A DNA stretch of 64,000 bases from Stromatinia cepivora (lineage: Eukaryota; Ascomycota; Leotiomycetes; Helotiales; Sclerotiniaceae). The position numbers were made by a program, and so were the translations under genes. Of this stretch, positions 36,350 to 49,239 are shown piece after piece (the first letter of the stretch is position 1; each line of letters starts with the position of its first letter). The notes under the pieces were generated by a model. The model ran no database searches, had not been told where the DNA came from, and was given only the letters and a program-made list of their open reading frames with translations. The stretch is taken from positions 372,001 through 436,000 of the forward strand of contig RCTD01000033.1 in assembly GCA_014898415.1 (NCBI GenBank), given 5' to 3'.

Positions 36350-37493
36350 TCCATCCATTCATACATCCTTTGAATTAATATCTAACCATCATCCCGCCCC
36401 CAAAACCCCTCAATTTCCAAATTCAAACCCCAGGAACGTTGCAGAAATTCCTCCTTGGGTTGCTATCTTACTTACTTACATGGCTCATTTCATCTCATCT
36501 CATCTCATCTCGCCCTTTAGCTTTAGAACTACACTAACTACCGAGTATATTATGGATTAATATTTAAGGTTTGACAAGTTACACCCATTTCCCCCAATCC
36601 AAAAATCACCACACCCTCTTTAAATTTCTCCCCAAGTCCAATCCAAATTTAACATCACCACACCATCTTCTTTCCCCCTGTTCTGTTCTCGCGTTCGCGA
36701 GTTTCCCAATCCATCCATCCATCCACCCACCCACCCACTCTATCTATGCATTCCACCCCAACCAAACCAAACCGAACTAATTTTACCAATCCATCAGTTC
36801 GGTTCGGTTCGGTTCTTTAGGTAGGTAGGTACCTTTTTACTCCGTATGTCTCATCTTATATTGCTGGACGAATCGAATCGAGTTGAATCTACCGAATCTA
36901 CTTTGGTATTTTGTATGTAGTTCTCCACTCACACATGTATTGTATCCCTACCTATCTGCACATATCTGTACCTACTTCTACAGTACGTCTCCACACCACC
37001 TTGAAAGGAAGAGGAAAGGAATTCTAGGTAGTAAGTAAGATTACATTATTTATGTAAAGGCTCTTCTATACGATCGCATAATATGTAAGAATAGAATAGA
37101 ATAGAAATTGATGGCTCATCTATTGGAGCTGTTGAAACTTCAATGTATGGTTGATATTGACATTCACGTTCATCCCGCCGAAATCATCATGCCATAATAG
37201 GAAATTTAATCTTTTAACCTCCATTATTCTATTCTCCCCAGTTCTCCAGTTCTCCAGTTCTCCAGTTCTCCAGTTCTCCAATCCCACATTTATTCCTCCA
37301 CCTCATCTTATATTTTGTTCATCCTAAGTGAGTTAGTAACATGAACACCAATCTATCCATCGATCCATTATTCTCCAAACACCACGACAAACGAACTTAA
37401 ACGAATGAATGAATCATCAAAAGTTTCATCTTTATCTTCATACTAATAATCTTAGGAGAGAGAAAATATGTAAGACCTCGAACCCTGCGATTT

Positions 37494-37696
37494 AAAATCT
37501 AAAATCTAAAATCTAAAATCTAAAATCTAAAATCTAAAATCTAAAATCTAAAATCTAAAATCTAAAATCTAAAATCTAAAATCTAAAATCTAAAATCTAA
37601 AATCTAAAATCTAAAATCTAAAATCTAAAATCTAAAATCTAAAATCTAAAATCTAAAATCTAAAATCTAAAATCTAAAATCTAAAATCTAAAATCT
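37494..37696. repeat. Heptamer satellite (AAAATCT)29
   Basis: I count 29 perfect tandem copies of AAAATCT, followed by a truncated copy and three GAGTCT-like hexamers. This is the longest perfect array in the window and is non-coding. Confidence 0.95.
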
Positions 37697-39733
37697 AAAT
37701 CTGAGTCTGAGTCTGAGCATTTATACTCACTTATCCTCACTCAATATCAAAACCACCACCTAATATATACATACATATCCAAAAAAAAATCAAAAAAAAA
37801 TCATAAAGTTAAACAATATCTATAGCTAACCTACTTAAAACTTAAAACGCAACCACCTCGCGATGCTATGGTATAGTACGGTACGGGATATCATATCCAG
37901 AGTTGAATTATGATTGAGTTTGACTACAGTACCGTACCGGTCGGTATATCCATAAGACCTCAGGTTTAATCCGAGAATTTGAGAATTTGCTTTGTGAGAG
38001 CCGGGGGAAATATGCGTAAATATGAAGGGATGGAGGTTTGTGCTGTGTTGTGATGGATTGTATGGGAGATGTGTTTAGGTGTGGATGTGGATGTGGATGT
38101 GATGGTAAGAGATAATATGGTAATAGGATTTTTTTGATTTACAGCCCATGAATTGATTATGTGGCGATGAGTAGATGAATAGATGAATAGATGAGTTGAT
38201 GTAAAGATTTGGATAGAGGAGGGATTGAGATTTGGACAACGAAAGGATTGGAAATCATTTCTCATTTCTCATTACAATAGCTTTGGTTTAAAGTATTTAT
38301 ATCGCTTCTATCAACACTATATATCTGGTATTCATCTATTTACTACCTATTGAACCCTCTTATTTATATTATGAAAATATGTTCTTATATTGTACAGATA
38401 TTTGAATATATAACACATAGCAAAGAAACAAGACCATCTACTCCCTCCCTCTATTCTCTCTCTCACCCCCCCCCCCCCCCCTATTCCCCCACTCACCCTC
38501 CCCATTCAACAAACAACTCGAATCAATAATCTAATAAATCAACAACTCAACAGTAACAATAACAACAATAACAGATATATCCATATAAACACCATTCACA
38601 ACCCTACGGAGTATCTCAACTCCAAATACATATCAACTCTGAATATCTACCCACCCACCCGCCTCCTCTAGGCTCTTTCTCTATTTTGTATTACAACTGT
38701 TTACAAATTATCTGCCAGTATAACAGTATAACAATGAGTGAGTATACCAATGAATGAGTAACACAATGAATAAGTAACACGATGAATCTTAACGAGGGGA
38801 ATAACAATCATACAATAGAATAGAACCATAGAACTTGAAACCAAGGACTGATTTTTATCTATAAATATATGAATCTATCAAATGCATCAATATCAGACAT
38901 CATTCACTTCATACATCACAAACATCACATATACAAAGCACAAGATAAACAGACTCGGATATAAACAACAGACTTTGATATCATTAAGATCATCATCTCA
39001 ACTAGCTAGTATCCTCAGTACACACTAACACACTAACAACCTAATACACTAACAATCTAAGCGAATGCTTAACACTCCCTCCTTTCCTCTCACTATCCTT
39101 GGGTATATTCATCATCAATCATAAATCATCAAACAAAAAAAAAAAAAAACTCCCAAAAAAAAATTCCACCCAAAAATATACACACAAGCCATCCCCCCAA
39201 AAATAAATAAACCATCCAAGTCAGTCCTGTTGACCATACCATCCCATACCATGTTTGTTCCAAGAGATGTCTGTTTCACCTTCATTCTGTAACTGTGAAG
39301 AAAGGATCATGCGCCCAAGTACCCTCTTCCTTATCAATCTTCCCATGAAGAGATGTTCCTTCCCATCCTATCCCATCCTATCCATGCATGTATTTGCCGT
39401 GCCCCAGCGACCATATCGCGCATTCCTTCACCCATCCCAACCCCATCGCATCCGAATATCAGATCATTTTCGACGGTGAGATATTACTGTGGATATGCGA
39501 TGTGCGCAAATTGCTGCTCGGTAGTGATGTCTAGAGTTGCCTCTTATCTTCCTTCTATATTCGTTTCGTTTCGAAGTCGCCTAAAACGACGATTTCTATC
39601 TATGGTATCTATCTATTGGGTATAATATATTATGATCTGCAATCTCAAAGTTAGTTACTGGAATCATCTCAAAGTAGCAAGGAAGTAAACTTACCAAAAA
39701 GATCCTATCCTAACAACCTTTCAATCAGGCACT

Positions 39734-40240
39734 TCATTCACCAACCTCGGCAATGGGTGTCATGTGTTTGCTCGAGTTTGTACCAGAGCTATGTCTTGAT
39801 TTTCGAGTGCTAGATCCATGTCTCTTCTTGCTCTTTTCCGCTGCGGCCTTTTCCTTCTTCTTGGCCTTCTCAGCTGCATGTTGCGCAATCAACTCCCTCA
39901 TCAGTGCCGCGTTATCGACAACTACATATTGTGGTTCGCACATGGATCCAGAAGGTGAACGAATATTTGGTGTGGCGAGTGGTGAACAGTCTTCTTCTTC
40001 GAAGACGGAGGGATAGAGACCACAAGAGAGTTCCTCGTCGGAGAAGGCAGAGGAGGTATAGGAATAGTTTTGGGTTTGGGCGTCGATGGAGTCGGTTGAG
40101 TTCATGGATGAACGACGTGGCCAGGAGGGAAAGGCACACGATGGGGATTGTGGACGTGAGCTAGAGGAGGAGGGAATCTCCATTGCGGAGGAGGTACTGT
40201 AGCTTGTTGAGGGTGGTGATGGTGTGTAGGAGAAATACAT
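39734..40240 (-). CDS. Small Ser-rich protein with SWPRRSS motif and basic coiled C-terminus (unknown function)
   Basis: A single exon of 168 residues starts at ATG 40240 (MYFSYTPSPPSTSYS). Upstream in-frame sequence to 40393 looks non-coding (many Tyr/Ile/Phe codons from AT-rich DNA). Recognisable blocks are CAFPSWPRRSS, FSDEELSCGLYPSVFEEEDC, then EPQYVVVDNAALMRELIAQH followed by a Lys/Ala-rich helix (EKAKKKEKAAAEKSKKRHG) and a basic Ser-rich tail. The mixture of short conserved-looking blocks in a Ser-rich background is familiar from ascomycete proteins of unknown function. The SWPRRSS block could be a phosphorylation or docking site, but that is a guess. It is the only convincing gene in an 18-kb gene-poor tract. 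Confidence 0.7.
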   Translation of the reverse strand: MYFSYTPSPPSTSYSTSSAMEIPSSSSSRPQSPSCAFPSWPRRSSMNSTDSIDAQTQNYSYTSSAFSDEELSCGLYPSVFEEEDCSPLATPNIRSPSGSMCEPQYVVVDNAALMRELIAQHAAEKAKKKEKAAAEKSKKRHGSSTRKSRHSSGTNSSKHMTPIAEVGE

Positions 40241-43200
40241 TTTGTTTATTTGTATTGTATGTATGTTCGTATAGATGTAAGTTATATCGAAGTATGTGAA
40301 TAACTTGTAGTTTCCAAAAACCAACAAGATAAATAACGTCAAGTTTGATGGATTCAAAAATCCGGGGTCGACTCCAGATTTAAGTATTAACAACCAAGCT
40401 ACTCCACATGGGAATATTACTCAGAAAAAATCCCAACCGAGTCAGTCTGGAAGCCTAAGCACTGAATGAATCACCCGTTCGTAATTTGCACCAAAGGAAT
40501 CTCGGTTTCGTGTTACAGCGTCGTAGTGTTGGTGTGTTTGAAAGTAAGTCTTGCGTCAGCCCTGCAGAAAACTTTCGTTGTCGATCTGCTGGATGGCAAA
40601 GCGTAAAATGAATTCGCCAACTCGGTAGATTACTCAGCCCCAGGTTTTTTGGCAAATGGTCAAGAAGATTCGGTCAAGCTCCGCTTATATATAAATATAG
40701 TCCGGAGTAATTCGAGGTCTGGAGAAATAAGCCTTGGGACTTGGAAACGTGGTATGTGATGTAAGAGTAATCGAGGGACGATGAGTGAGATTGATGCTTT
40801 GGATGTAACGATATGAGATTTGATGAGGTCAGAATGAGTAAGTAGTTGATATCCTGAAAATAGTTGTTTTGGGGGGAGGCGGATATCAGGATGTAATATA
40901 ACTTTTTTTTTTTGGGTGAATCGGGATTCGAAAATGATAATGATAATGATAATGATGATTGATGATGGATGAAACGAGATTCCCGTTGTTATATTAATAT
41001 CAGATTTTGTTTGTCCGTTTTGTCTTTTTGTTGTGTACAAGAGTATGCAAAGTTTAGTTTAGGTTGGTTTGCTTTATTGCTTTCCGTTGTGTTGTAGTGC
41101 ATGCGTTGGGATCTCTGTCAAGTAAATAATAAATAATAAATAATTAAATGTAGGTACGGATGGTACAGCGTAGCGTCATAATATAAAAAAATCTGTGGTC
41201 AAACGCGAAAGAGTTAGCTTTGAGCTTTGAGCTTTGAGCTTTGGAATGAATCATATATGATAGACCCCCTCCCCGGAAGCAAGGCCTGAGTCGCGAACGA
41301 ACATTTTTTACGTGCATATTGGAGAGCGGTGGGCTGCCATGTTTTCTTCCTTATCCTTGTTTACTTTTATTTTATTTTTTACAATAATAATAATAATAAT
41401 AATAATAACAATAACAATAACAATAACAATAACTTCCACCAAAAAGTAAAACCTAGTTCCCCACGCGCGGTGTAGCGGGAAAATGGATCGGTGGCTTTTT
41501 AGGACCTCCGGAAGGCAGAAACACGTCGCAAGGAACAGGGAGATTACCTGTTTAGGTAAATAGTACCATGTATTCCTCCCGTCTAAAGGAAGAATTTTTC
41601 AAGGCGGTGACTGAGATTGATGGATGAATGAGGCGCGTCTGGGCTGGACTCACTGACTCTGACACTTTACTCCGTACTACATTCATGAACATGACAAGCA
41701 GATGGGGGACGATGGGGGGACGGGGGGAATATGCAATGGGGAATTAGAATGAGCCCTAGCATTTTATCCATAATTTTCCCGCTTTTGTTGGTGCGCAAAT
41801 GCCAAATGCGCAAATGCACAAATGCACATACATGTTCGGTTCGCCTTACCAGATGTACTAGATTCTTTGATACCTATGACTACGGACTTACAGATCACGA
41901 ACTAGAATTTCAATGGAAGAAGCATGTGCGCGGGGCATATGAAGGAGGAAGGGCCTTTTTGGATGGGCAATATGGGGCAGTTCATGAACATTTTTATCTG
42001 CGCGCCAAAGTAATAGAACTTTTGTAGTGGATTTGGGCAACGAGAATGCCCAAACTAAAATCACCGAGCAATAAATTAGACGCTTTCTTTTTTCATTATC
42101 GCAAATGAATCTAAACTACAAAAGTACGTATCCTTATGGGAATGGTAGTACTCAACGGGACTTTTTTATGTTGAGGATACAAATATATCCACCAACCATT
42201 CTCGCTTTTGAGAAGTACCCCTTCGTCGCGAGATTTTTCCATTTTCAGTAACCATAATTTGTAACCCAATCGGAACAAGCCTATTTTTTTCTTTCTTTTT
42301 TTTTCTTTCTTTCTTTTTTTCTTTTTTTCTTTTTTTCTATTCACAAAAATTGATCTGACCGCCAAACACTCTCCCATCGGAACAAAATGTAAATATTTTG
42401 CCTAGATTATCGATTCCAATTCGATCATATTAAAAAGGTAAGACGGTGAAGCATTTCAGCGTAGCCATCCCAACGCCAATTGAGTACAAACCTATCGGAA
42501 GTACTCTAACGTTCTTTCACCGCTCTATTATTTTCATTGATCTACCTTGCATAATGCTGTCGCTATCGTACAGAGGTTCCCTATTTCGTATTAATTCCTG
42601 TAACCTTATTTCTCGAATTTGTATTTCGATCCGTCGGCCTTTTCGCTTCATTTTTTTGGAGTTTGTTTGATATTAGGGTCTTGGATATGATGATAATCTT
42701 GGACGTAATACCGGAACATCCATCTCCAGCTGATTTTAGGTCAAGACCTCCAAATATAACTCAAGAGATGAAATTCTCAGTCAAGGCGGAAACAAGGTAA
42801 ACGAAGCCGGTAAGCTTTATGGTTTACAATTCCTGCACTTTCCCATTTTCATATATCATCCGGGTTCCCGTCTCAACCTCAACCATCTCGTTCATATGCT
42901 AGATACCGTAGGGTGTTCGGTGCTTCACCTCCGCAAAACGGTCCGACCGGTTACGGGTATGTGCTTTGACGAGTGCGAGAATGAAACGAGCATCTTTTTT
43001 TTTTTTTTTTTTTTTTTCGCTATTTTTGCTATTTTTGCTATCTTTACTATGAATAAAATTAAATCTGACTCGTATTATCGCAAAACATGATTTAAAAATT
43101 CGGTGGAATGGAAATACCGGTAGGTATTCTTGATAACAATAATATAGATCTAGATTTCAAAGTTTTGCCTTTGTCTCGTCGGAAGCTTTTCGGGGAATAA

Positions 43201-44630
43201 CTTAAGGGATTAGATTTTCTTGTTTCGCGATATGTTTCTTGTTTTTTTTCAAGGGTCCATAACTTTCATCCGACCGTTTTCTGACTAATGTATGTAAAGT
43301 ACCTATGATAACTTTGTATACTGTAGGCTTGGTTTAATATGCGTAAAGGTCTGCTGGCAATATCAAAAAGAAAACAACACATATGACCGCATCCCATCCT
43401 TTCGAATATGCAGTTTCAGAATCGTTTAGGAAGTATACCATGATTATCATCATATTTACTCCGTATATCGCGGGGCCAGACAAAATGAACCACATGAATC
43501 TAGATCTTGTGATAATGTTGATCTCAAGACGAGAGTCTTTTTATTTACTCCTCTCCTTGAGCCCAGAGAGAGAAAGCCCGAGTTCATGTCACATCATTGA
43601 GAGGGAAAATGATATGTACGTAAACCTCATCTCCCGATAGAAATGATAACGAGACATCAGGAGGAGGACAAGAAAACGGATAAGGGACGGAAAAGGATTT
43701 ATCGGTCAAGATAACATAACCAACCCCCACCCTCCACTCCTTCTAGAATGAATTTCCAACTTTTGGAGGTAAGGTAAGACATTTTATATAGAAAAACCCC
43801 ACCCGCGATAAAACTCAGGTTTTCCTTCCTTTATCCCTTTTTCCAAGTTTGGAATGTCGGAATGGCAAGCAAAAACCTGGATTGCGATACCGAGATGCTT
43901 CCGAAGATGGATATCCTTTGCTCCTTTACAATAAGCTGAAGGATAAAGTTCTGCCTAGTCGATTAAATTATAAATTTATAATCATCAATCAATTTCATCA
44001 ATCAGCAAATCGTTAACCAACCAAGGATTTCTACTGTACAATTTCATCAGCGCCTAAGAATTGTTAAATGTAACGTTGTTGATGTTGCGTCGAGGTTGAG
44101 TAAGAGACGGTGAAAGAAAATCTTGGGACTAGATTCCTTCCATTTATTCGTGTATTTGTAATCTTATGATATGAGTTTGATTGGAGATATCAACTTTTCC
44201 TATTCGTCGGCAATGTACCGAGTAGGAATTTGGGGTTACATATTCGAGGGGATAGGATGATTTCTAATATGTATTAGATGAATGAGTAGTTAGTTACGAT
44301 ATGATAGGAAGGTTTGAGATGATATAGAAATGTGTGTCTTGAATGATTGGTCCCAATGCTTCGATCTCATCTCATCTTATCTAAAGCCCTATCATATATT
44401 GGACTTCATTACTGTTGCATCGCCGTTTAGTATCACGAATTGTCGTTGTTGTAATATAACTATCACATTCATAGGTTTCCGAGCTTCGAATTAAAATCGC
44501 TAAATACCTATTCAGCCTTTAGTCACACCAATCCCCGGAGCGCATATTTCACTCCGGAGAATGATTGTATAGGTGAGGCAAAATAATCACACAGCTATCG
44601 TCATCTCATCTCATCACCATCCTCATCACT

Positions 44631-44660
44631 GTCACCGTCACCGTCACCGTCACCGTCACC
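44631..44660. repeat. Hexamer microsatellite (GTCACC)5
   Basis: Five perfect GTCACC units followed by GTCAC. Non-coding. Confidence 0.9.
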
Positions 44661-45834
44661 GTCACACCTATCACTTTCTTTACCTTTAAATGACACCTCA
44701 ACATCAACCTGACAAACTCCATACAGTGGCTAGACTTAATACACCGCAACAACAACTAAATTCTAATGACTCGACTCACACTACATCAACATCAACATAC
44801 ATCACACAACAGATGAACTTCAAGTCTCGTCAACGTCGCCGAGTAATCCTTACCTTGCATACCTGATGTGCATACATACACAACATTCATCATCACAAAA
44901 TCACAACGTCTAAATATCTAGGTTGGGTTTTTGAAAATTCGAGCCGTTTGAGGCAAATTCTATTTTCAAATCGAATATCTTATCGCCTTGATAATCCTCG
45001 CTGGATGCTTACGCAGGCTTTCGTATATGTTGTTGTCTTATGTGAGGTGAGGTGATGTTGTAGCTCAATAGATGTTCTGTATGTACATATGTAGCCCAAC
45101 CATACTTAATTTCTCCAAAAACCCTAACCCACTAATCACAAATCACGACATTGTATTCTAATTTCTTCGGGAGAAGTAGAGTTTGAGTTTGAATTGACTT
45201 TTGAGTTGAACTCGAAAATTTCGTTCCTGTCGTGTTATTCATAATATATTATATGTAATATATAATATGTCGTAGCATGATAACAAACAAATGAATTTGT
45301 TTTTCCCTCCAAAAATTTACCCCTCTACTCCACTTCTCCCTATTTCGTTTCCCGAACAAAGAATTCTGCCATTTTTATTTCTCATTTCTTATCTACTTGC
45401 ATATTCCCCTCCTCTCCTCGCCTTTTGGAATTTTTTCGGATGAAAAATCCTGGGATTTGCCTACCTACCCACCTACCCTCTCTACATAAAATCTAAGATT
45501 ACAGTAAACAAGTATCCATAACATCATTCATTCTCCTTCCCTTCATACATGCATCTCCACACCAAGAAAAATAATATACATAGAAGTCACTCATACAAAA
45601 TATGCAAGTAGACTGGGCAAAATTGAGCCGCAGCGCGCTGGGCATCCTTACATGACTAGTTTGTTTGATGCTCTGTGTGAAGTAGGCTCCTAGCTTCTTT
45701 GCAATTGCCCTACTGCACAACATGTTGTACATCCAAGTTTTGCGTTCATCCCACTCATGTTTCATTCTGCCGAGTGTAGTTCGCTCTAATTACTGTACGG
45801 AGTATTTTTGAATTTTAAGTTTTCTGCAGTGGCT

Positions 45835-45864
45835 GTTGATGTTGATGTTGATGTTGATGTTGAT
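45835..45864. repeat. Hexamer microsatellite (GTTGAT)5
   Basis: Five perfect copies, 31 bases after a TACGGAGTA motif. They give a spurious VDVDVD reading frame. Confidence 0.9.
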
Positions 45865-47077
45865 GTTATTGTGTTTGCCCCTCCCCCCCTCATGTATCAT
45901 ATCGTAGCTACTAGTACTACTTTTCAGTACATTACATTACCTCCACCGTACTCATTCCCAGACCTACATAGTACATACATACCCACTTAGGTCCACGATA
46001 TCACACTCGAGTACACTTACATGCACAATACATGTGGCATATATGTACCATATCACGAGGAATTCAAAGCCCCTCCTTCATCCTTTCATCCCACGCAGCT
46101 CCACAATACGGAGTACGGAGCATACAGATGGATACAGTACGTACCAAATATTTCACAAACTGCTGTACTCTATCCAAATTATCCAAGCAAGTTGCAACCT
46201 ATCCCTCATATTAGAAGAACTATCCACCTCATCTCCACATACCTTGTTCCCAAGCTGACTATTGGAGATGTGGGACTCGGCACCCTGCTGGAGAAAAATT
46301 TTCTTCGGTGCATATTTGAAGACGGCGTTGGTGTTTGTCCATGTACCGAGTGCTGTGTACAGTGTACGGAGTATGTATGTTCTCGAGCCAAGCTATTATA
46401 TCCGAGTACTTATAAACTGTGGAGACTAGGCGTTGTCGAGTATGTCACAGATGGGAAATGGAGATGCGAACTATTAACTCTTCACTTCAGATAAGGTAAC
46501 TTTAACCTTGGTTGCTATACTGTACTCTGTAGTGTTTAACTTTATTTTTGTACATACTACATGAGAGTACATGATGTATGTATGTGTAGGCGACGGGTGG
46601 ATATTTTTATCCTTTATGTAGCCCAAGGTAGGTATGTGGGTATGTGGGTATACTCCGAGTTTGTTTGTACTTCTACTTTATAGTGCGTACATGAACATGA
46701 ACGTGAATATGAATATGAACGTGAATATGGAGAATTTATCCCGAAAGTTCCTGAAGTTGCCGATGGGGAATTAATAAATGGAGAGCTATCGCACAAGAAG
46801 AGGGGCTTTCTTTTGATTTTAATTTTATTTCCTGAATTTCCTTGTGATGAGTAGGTGGTTGAGATGGGATTTGTATGTCGTGGGTGGATGGTATTAGATA
46901 GTTGCTGCTGTCAGGTGAAGTTTGGAGGGAAAAGCTTTAGCCATGATGAGATCCCTTCATTGATGCCTATCCAAAGCTTTGATGCATGCGATGCGATTGG
47001 AATGTTTGGAATTTCAGTGCTCATATGCAATAATAATTCTCAACTTTCGAGTAAAAGTATTTCTTCCAGGCCTCTTC

Positions 47078-47194
47078 TAACACTCCCGTCTAACACTCCC
47101 GTCTAACACTCCCGTCTAACACTCCCGTCTAACACTCCCGTCTAACACTCCCGTCTAACACTCCCGTCTAACACTCCCGTCTAACACTCCTGTC
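47078..47194. repeat. 13-bp minisatellite, 9 copies
   Basis: Nine head-to-tail copies of TAACACTCCCGTC. The first eight are identical and the ninth has one C-to-T change. Non-coding. Confidence 0.95.
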
Positions 47195-49239
47195 TCCCTC
47201 TACCTTACCTCCAAAAGCCAACCCTCCGTACCTAACTCACCGTCCTTACTTAGTATTCATCACCCTCATCTCCATACCATCATTAAAACCACAAAAAATC
47301 CAAGTAATCCAATCATCAAACTAAACAAAATCATACAACCAAAACACAACCGGAAATTTCCAGATCTACACTACATCCTCCCGAGTCCGTTCCATCCATC
47401 AGGCACATGCACCGCACATACATTTCAATCACCAGGTGAGTATTTTTCCCGAGTCCTGCGAGTGTAGGAGTACCGGTACTGGTATTACTGCATATGAGAC
47501 TATGTAGGAGTTTATAATACGTAGGTATAGTGGACAAGGTTTTTCTGTCCGTACGTTTTGTGGGTTACTGCATGTATGTATGTATGTATGTATATAGACG
47601 GGAAGGAAGGGAAGAGAAGAAAAGAAAAGGGAGAATAGGGAGAATAGGAGACGTGCACAAGGCTTGTATGCATGCATGTCTGCATTGCTTATACTTATAC
47701 CTATGCTGTGTGCAATGTGCGATGGATGTGCGATGTTTAATAGGCGGTCTAGGGGTAAGATGTAGAATGTAGAATATGTGTCCTGTATTGGTACGATACG
47801 AAATGAAACGAAACGAAGATACGAGTAAGTTTAACATGTATGTATTTGCTGGAGGGGATTTGTTTCATGTTTCATGTTTCACGTGCTTGAAGTTGGGTTT
47901 GAGGTTTGAGGTTTGGGATTAGGGGTAGGGTTTGATGGTTAGGAAGGGGTTTAGGAAAGGCTAGTTGTGGGGCATGGTTAGTTGTCGCGGTTGTGTGGGA
48001 GGCTGGTCGGATCGGATGGAATCAAGGGGTTAGGGCATAAGGGTTAGGTTGAGGGTATTGACGAGTTTGAGGTTTGATGGATGGGTAGTTTACAATTTCT
48101 TTGGTAATCATTGCTTTATTTATTTATTTATATTTTGAATTTGAATTTGAGTTTTGATTTTCGATGTGTTATACTAAAAGCTGCTCTAGATGAGTATATA
48201 GAAAAGTAGTATTCTATTATAAAGTCTAGAATACAAATTCAGGATCACAAGTTTGCTATATAATTACTCAATATCTCCCTTCACTTCTTTCTTATCTCTT
48301 ACCTCTCACTAACTCTAACTCTAACTCCAACAAACATATAAAAAAGCAGAATCTCCTCAATCTCCTCAATCTCCTCAATCTTCCACTCTACTCAGTTTAA
48401 ACTTTCATCCAAGTGGTATCCATCTATCTATCCCTATCAATCTTCCATCTTCTTCGCGATAAAAAACTTCAAGATTCAACAATAACATCGAAGGATCGTG
48501 AGGATCTTCTTATGATCTTCTTATGGATTCAACTTGGATTAACTCGGATTTCAACTTCTAATTTCCGGCCCGAAATTCCCTGCTCCAACTTCCCAATTCA
48601 AGTTCCTCCAACAAACCTAACTACCAATCTCAACTTCCACCCGTCAACTCCACCCCCAACACCCCTCTCCATACCCACAAATACAAATGCCATATCTACC
48701 CATAAATGCCATATCTACCCCCAACACTCCTCTCCACCCACACCTACCCACCCACAAAAACCCACCCACACCACACTAAATCAACCGCTACGATAACTCC
48801 CGACATCCATCACATCCATCACATGTATATTTCCTACTTCCCACTCTCTACTCCATCCATCCATACATCCACAAAACCAAAACCAAGATCCAGCTATCCT
48901 CAAAAATCTAGATCTGAGAACCCAAGCATCTAAGCATCCACCGAAACCACAAATACCCGTAGTCAAAATCAAAATCAAAATGCAAGCTATTTAAGTAGGA
49001 GAATTATTCCTCCTATCAGATGCTACTTCACGAGCTGGAGGGGAATTCCCATAATATATGCGGGGTGTTTATTATGGTGGAGTGAAAATTGGAGATGGAG
49101 ATTGAGATAAGTCATTGTGATTATTTTGATAATATTTTTATTGGCTACCAATTTGAAATATTATCATCCAATGGGAAAAGCTAGCTTAGCTAATCCGGTT
49201 TTTATTCCTTCATTTTTACCCTATTCGCTCTTCCTTGAG

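Larger units (their letters stand above)
36241..39733. other. Repeat-rich gene-free region
   Basis: About 3.5 kb without a supported gene. It holds a 44-bp duplication, GGTTC and GGTA microsatellites near 36,800-36,830, a GTTCTCCA repeat at about 37,240-37,278, a large heptamer satellite, a poly-C run (38466-38481) and two TACGGAGTA copies. Confidence 0.5.
40241..49239. other. 9-kb gene-free, repeat-rich region
   Basis: No gene is supported in about 9 kb. The largest open frames (46021-46494 plus, 41731-42027 plus, 48413-48796 plus) have no family signal. The first contains TACGGAGTA copies inside it. Content seen: AAT/AAC microsatellites at about 41,384-41,433, a CTTT polypyrimidine run at about 42,283-42,340, a T-run at about 42,996-43,018, hexamer repeats at 44,631 and 45,835, a 13-bp minisatellite at 47,078, and a G-rich TTAGGG-like stretch at 47,890-48,070. 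Six TACGGAGTA copies lie here. Confidence 0.55.

Noticed and set aside
41731..42027. 98-codon plus-strand frame (ends HEHFYLRAKVIELL)
   Set aside because: The second half looks protein-like, but the first half comes from AT-rich DNA, and there is no neighbour, motif or splice site to support it.
42280..42345. Long polypyrimidine tract
   Set aside because: It is simple CTTT slippage sequence with no exon after it, so it is not a splice or terminator element that can be supported.
46021..46494. 157-codon open frame on plus with several Cys
   Set aside because: No ordered-domain signal or splice context. It includes two TACGGAGTA copies and many short repeats also found in clearly non-coding flanks, so it is probably chance.
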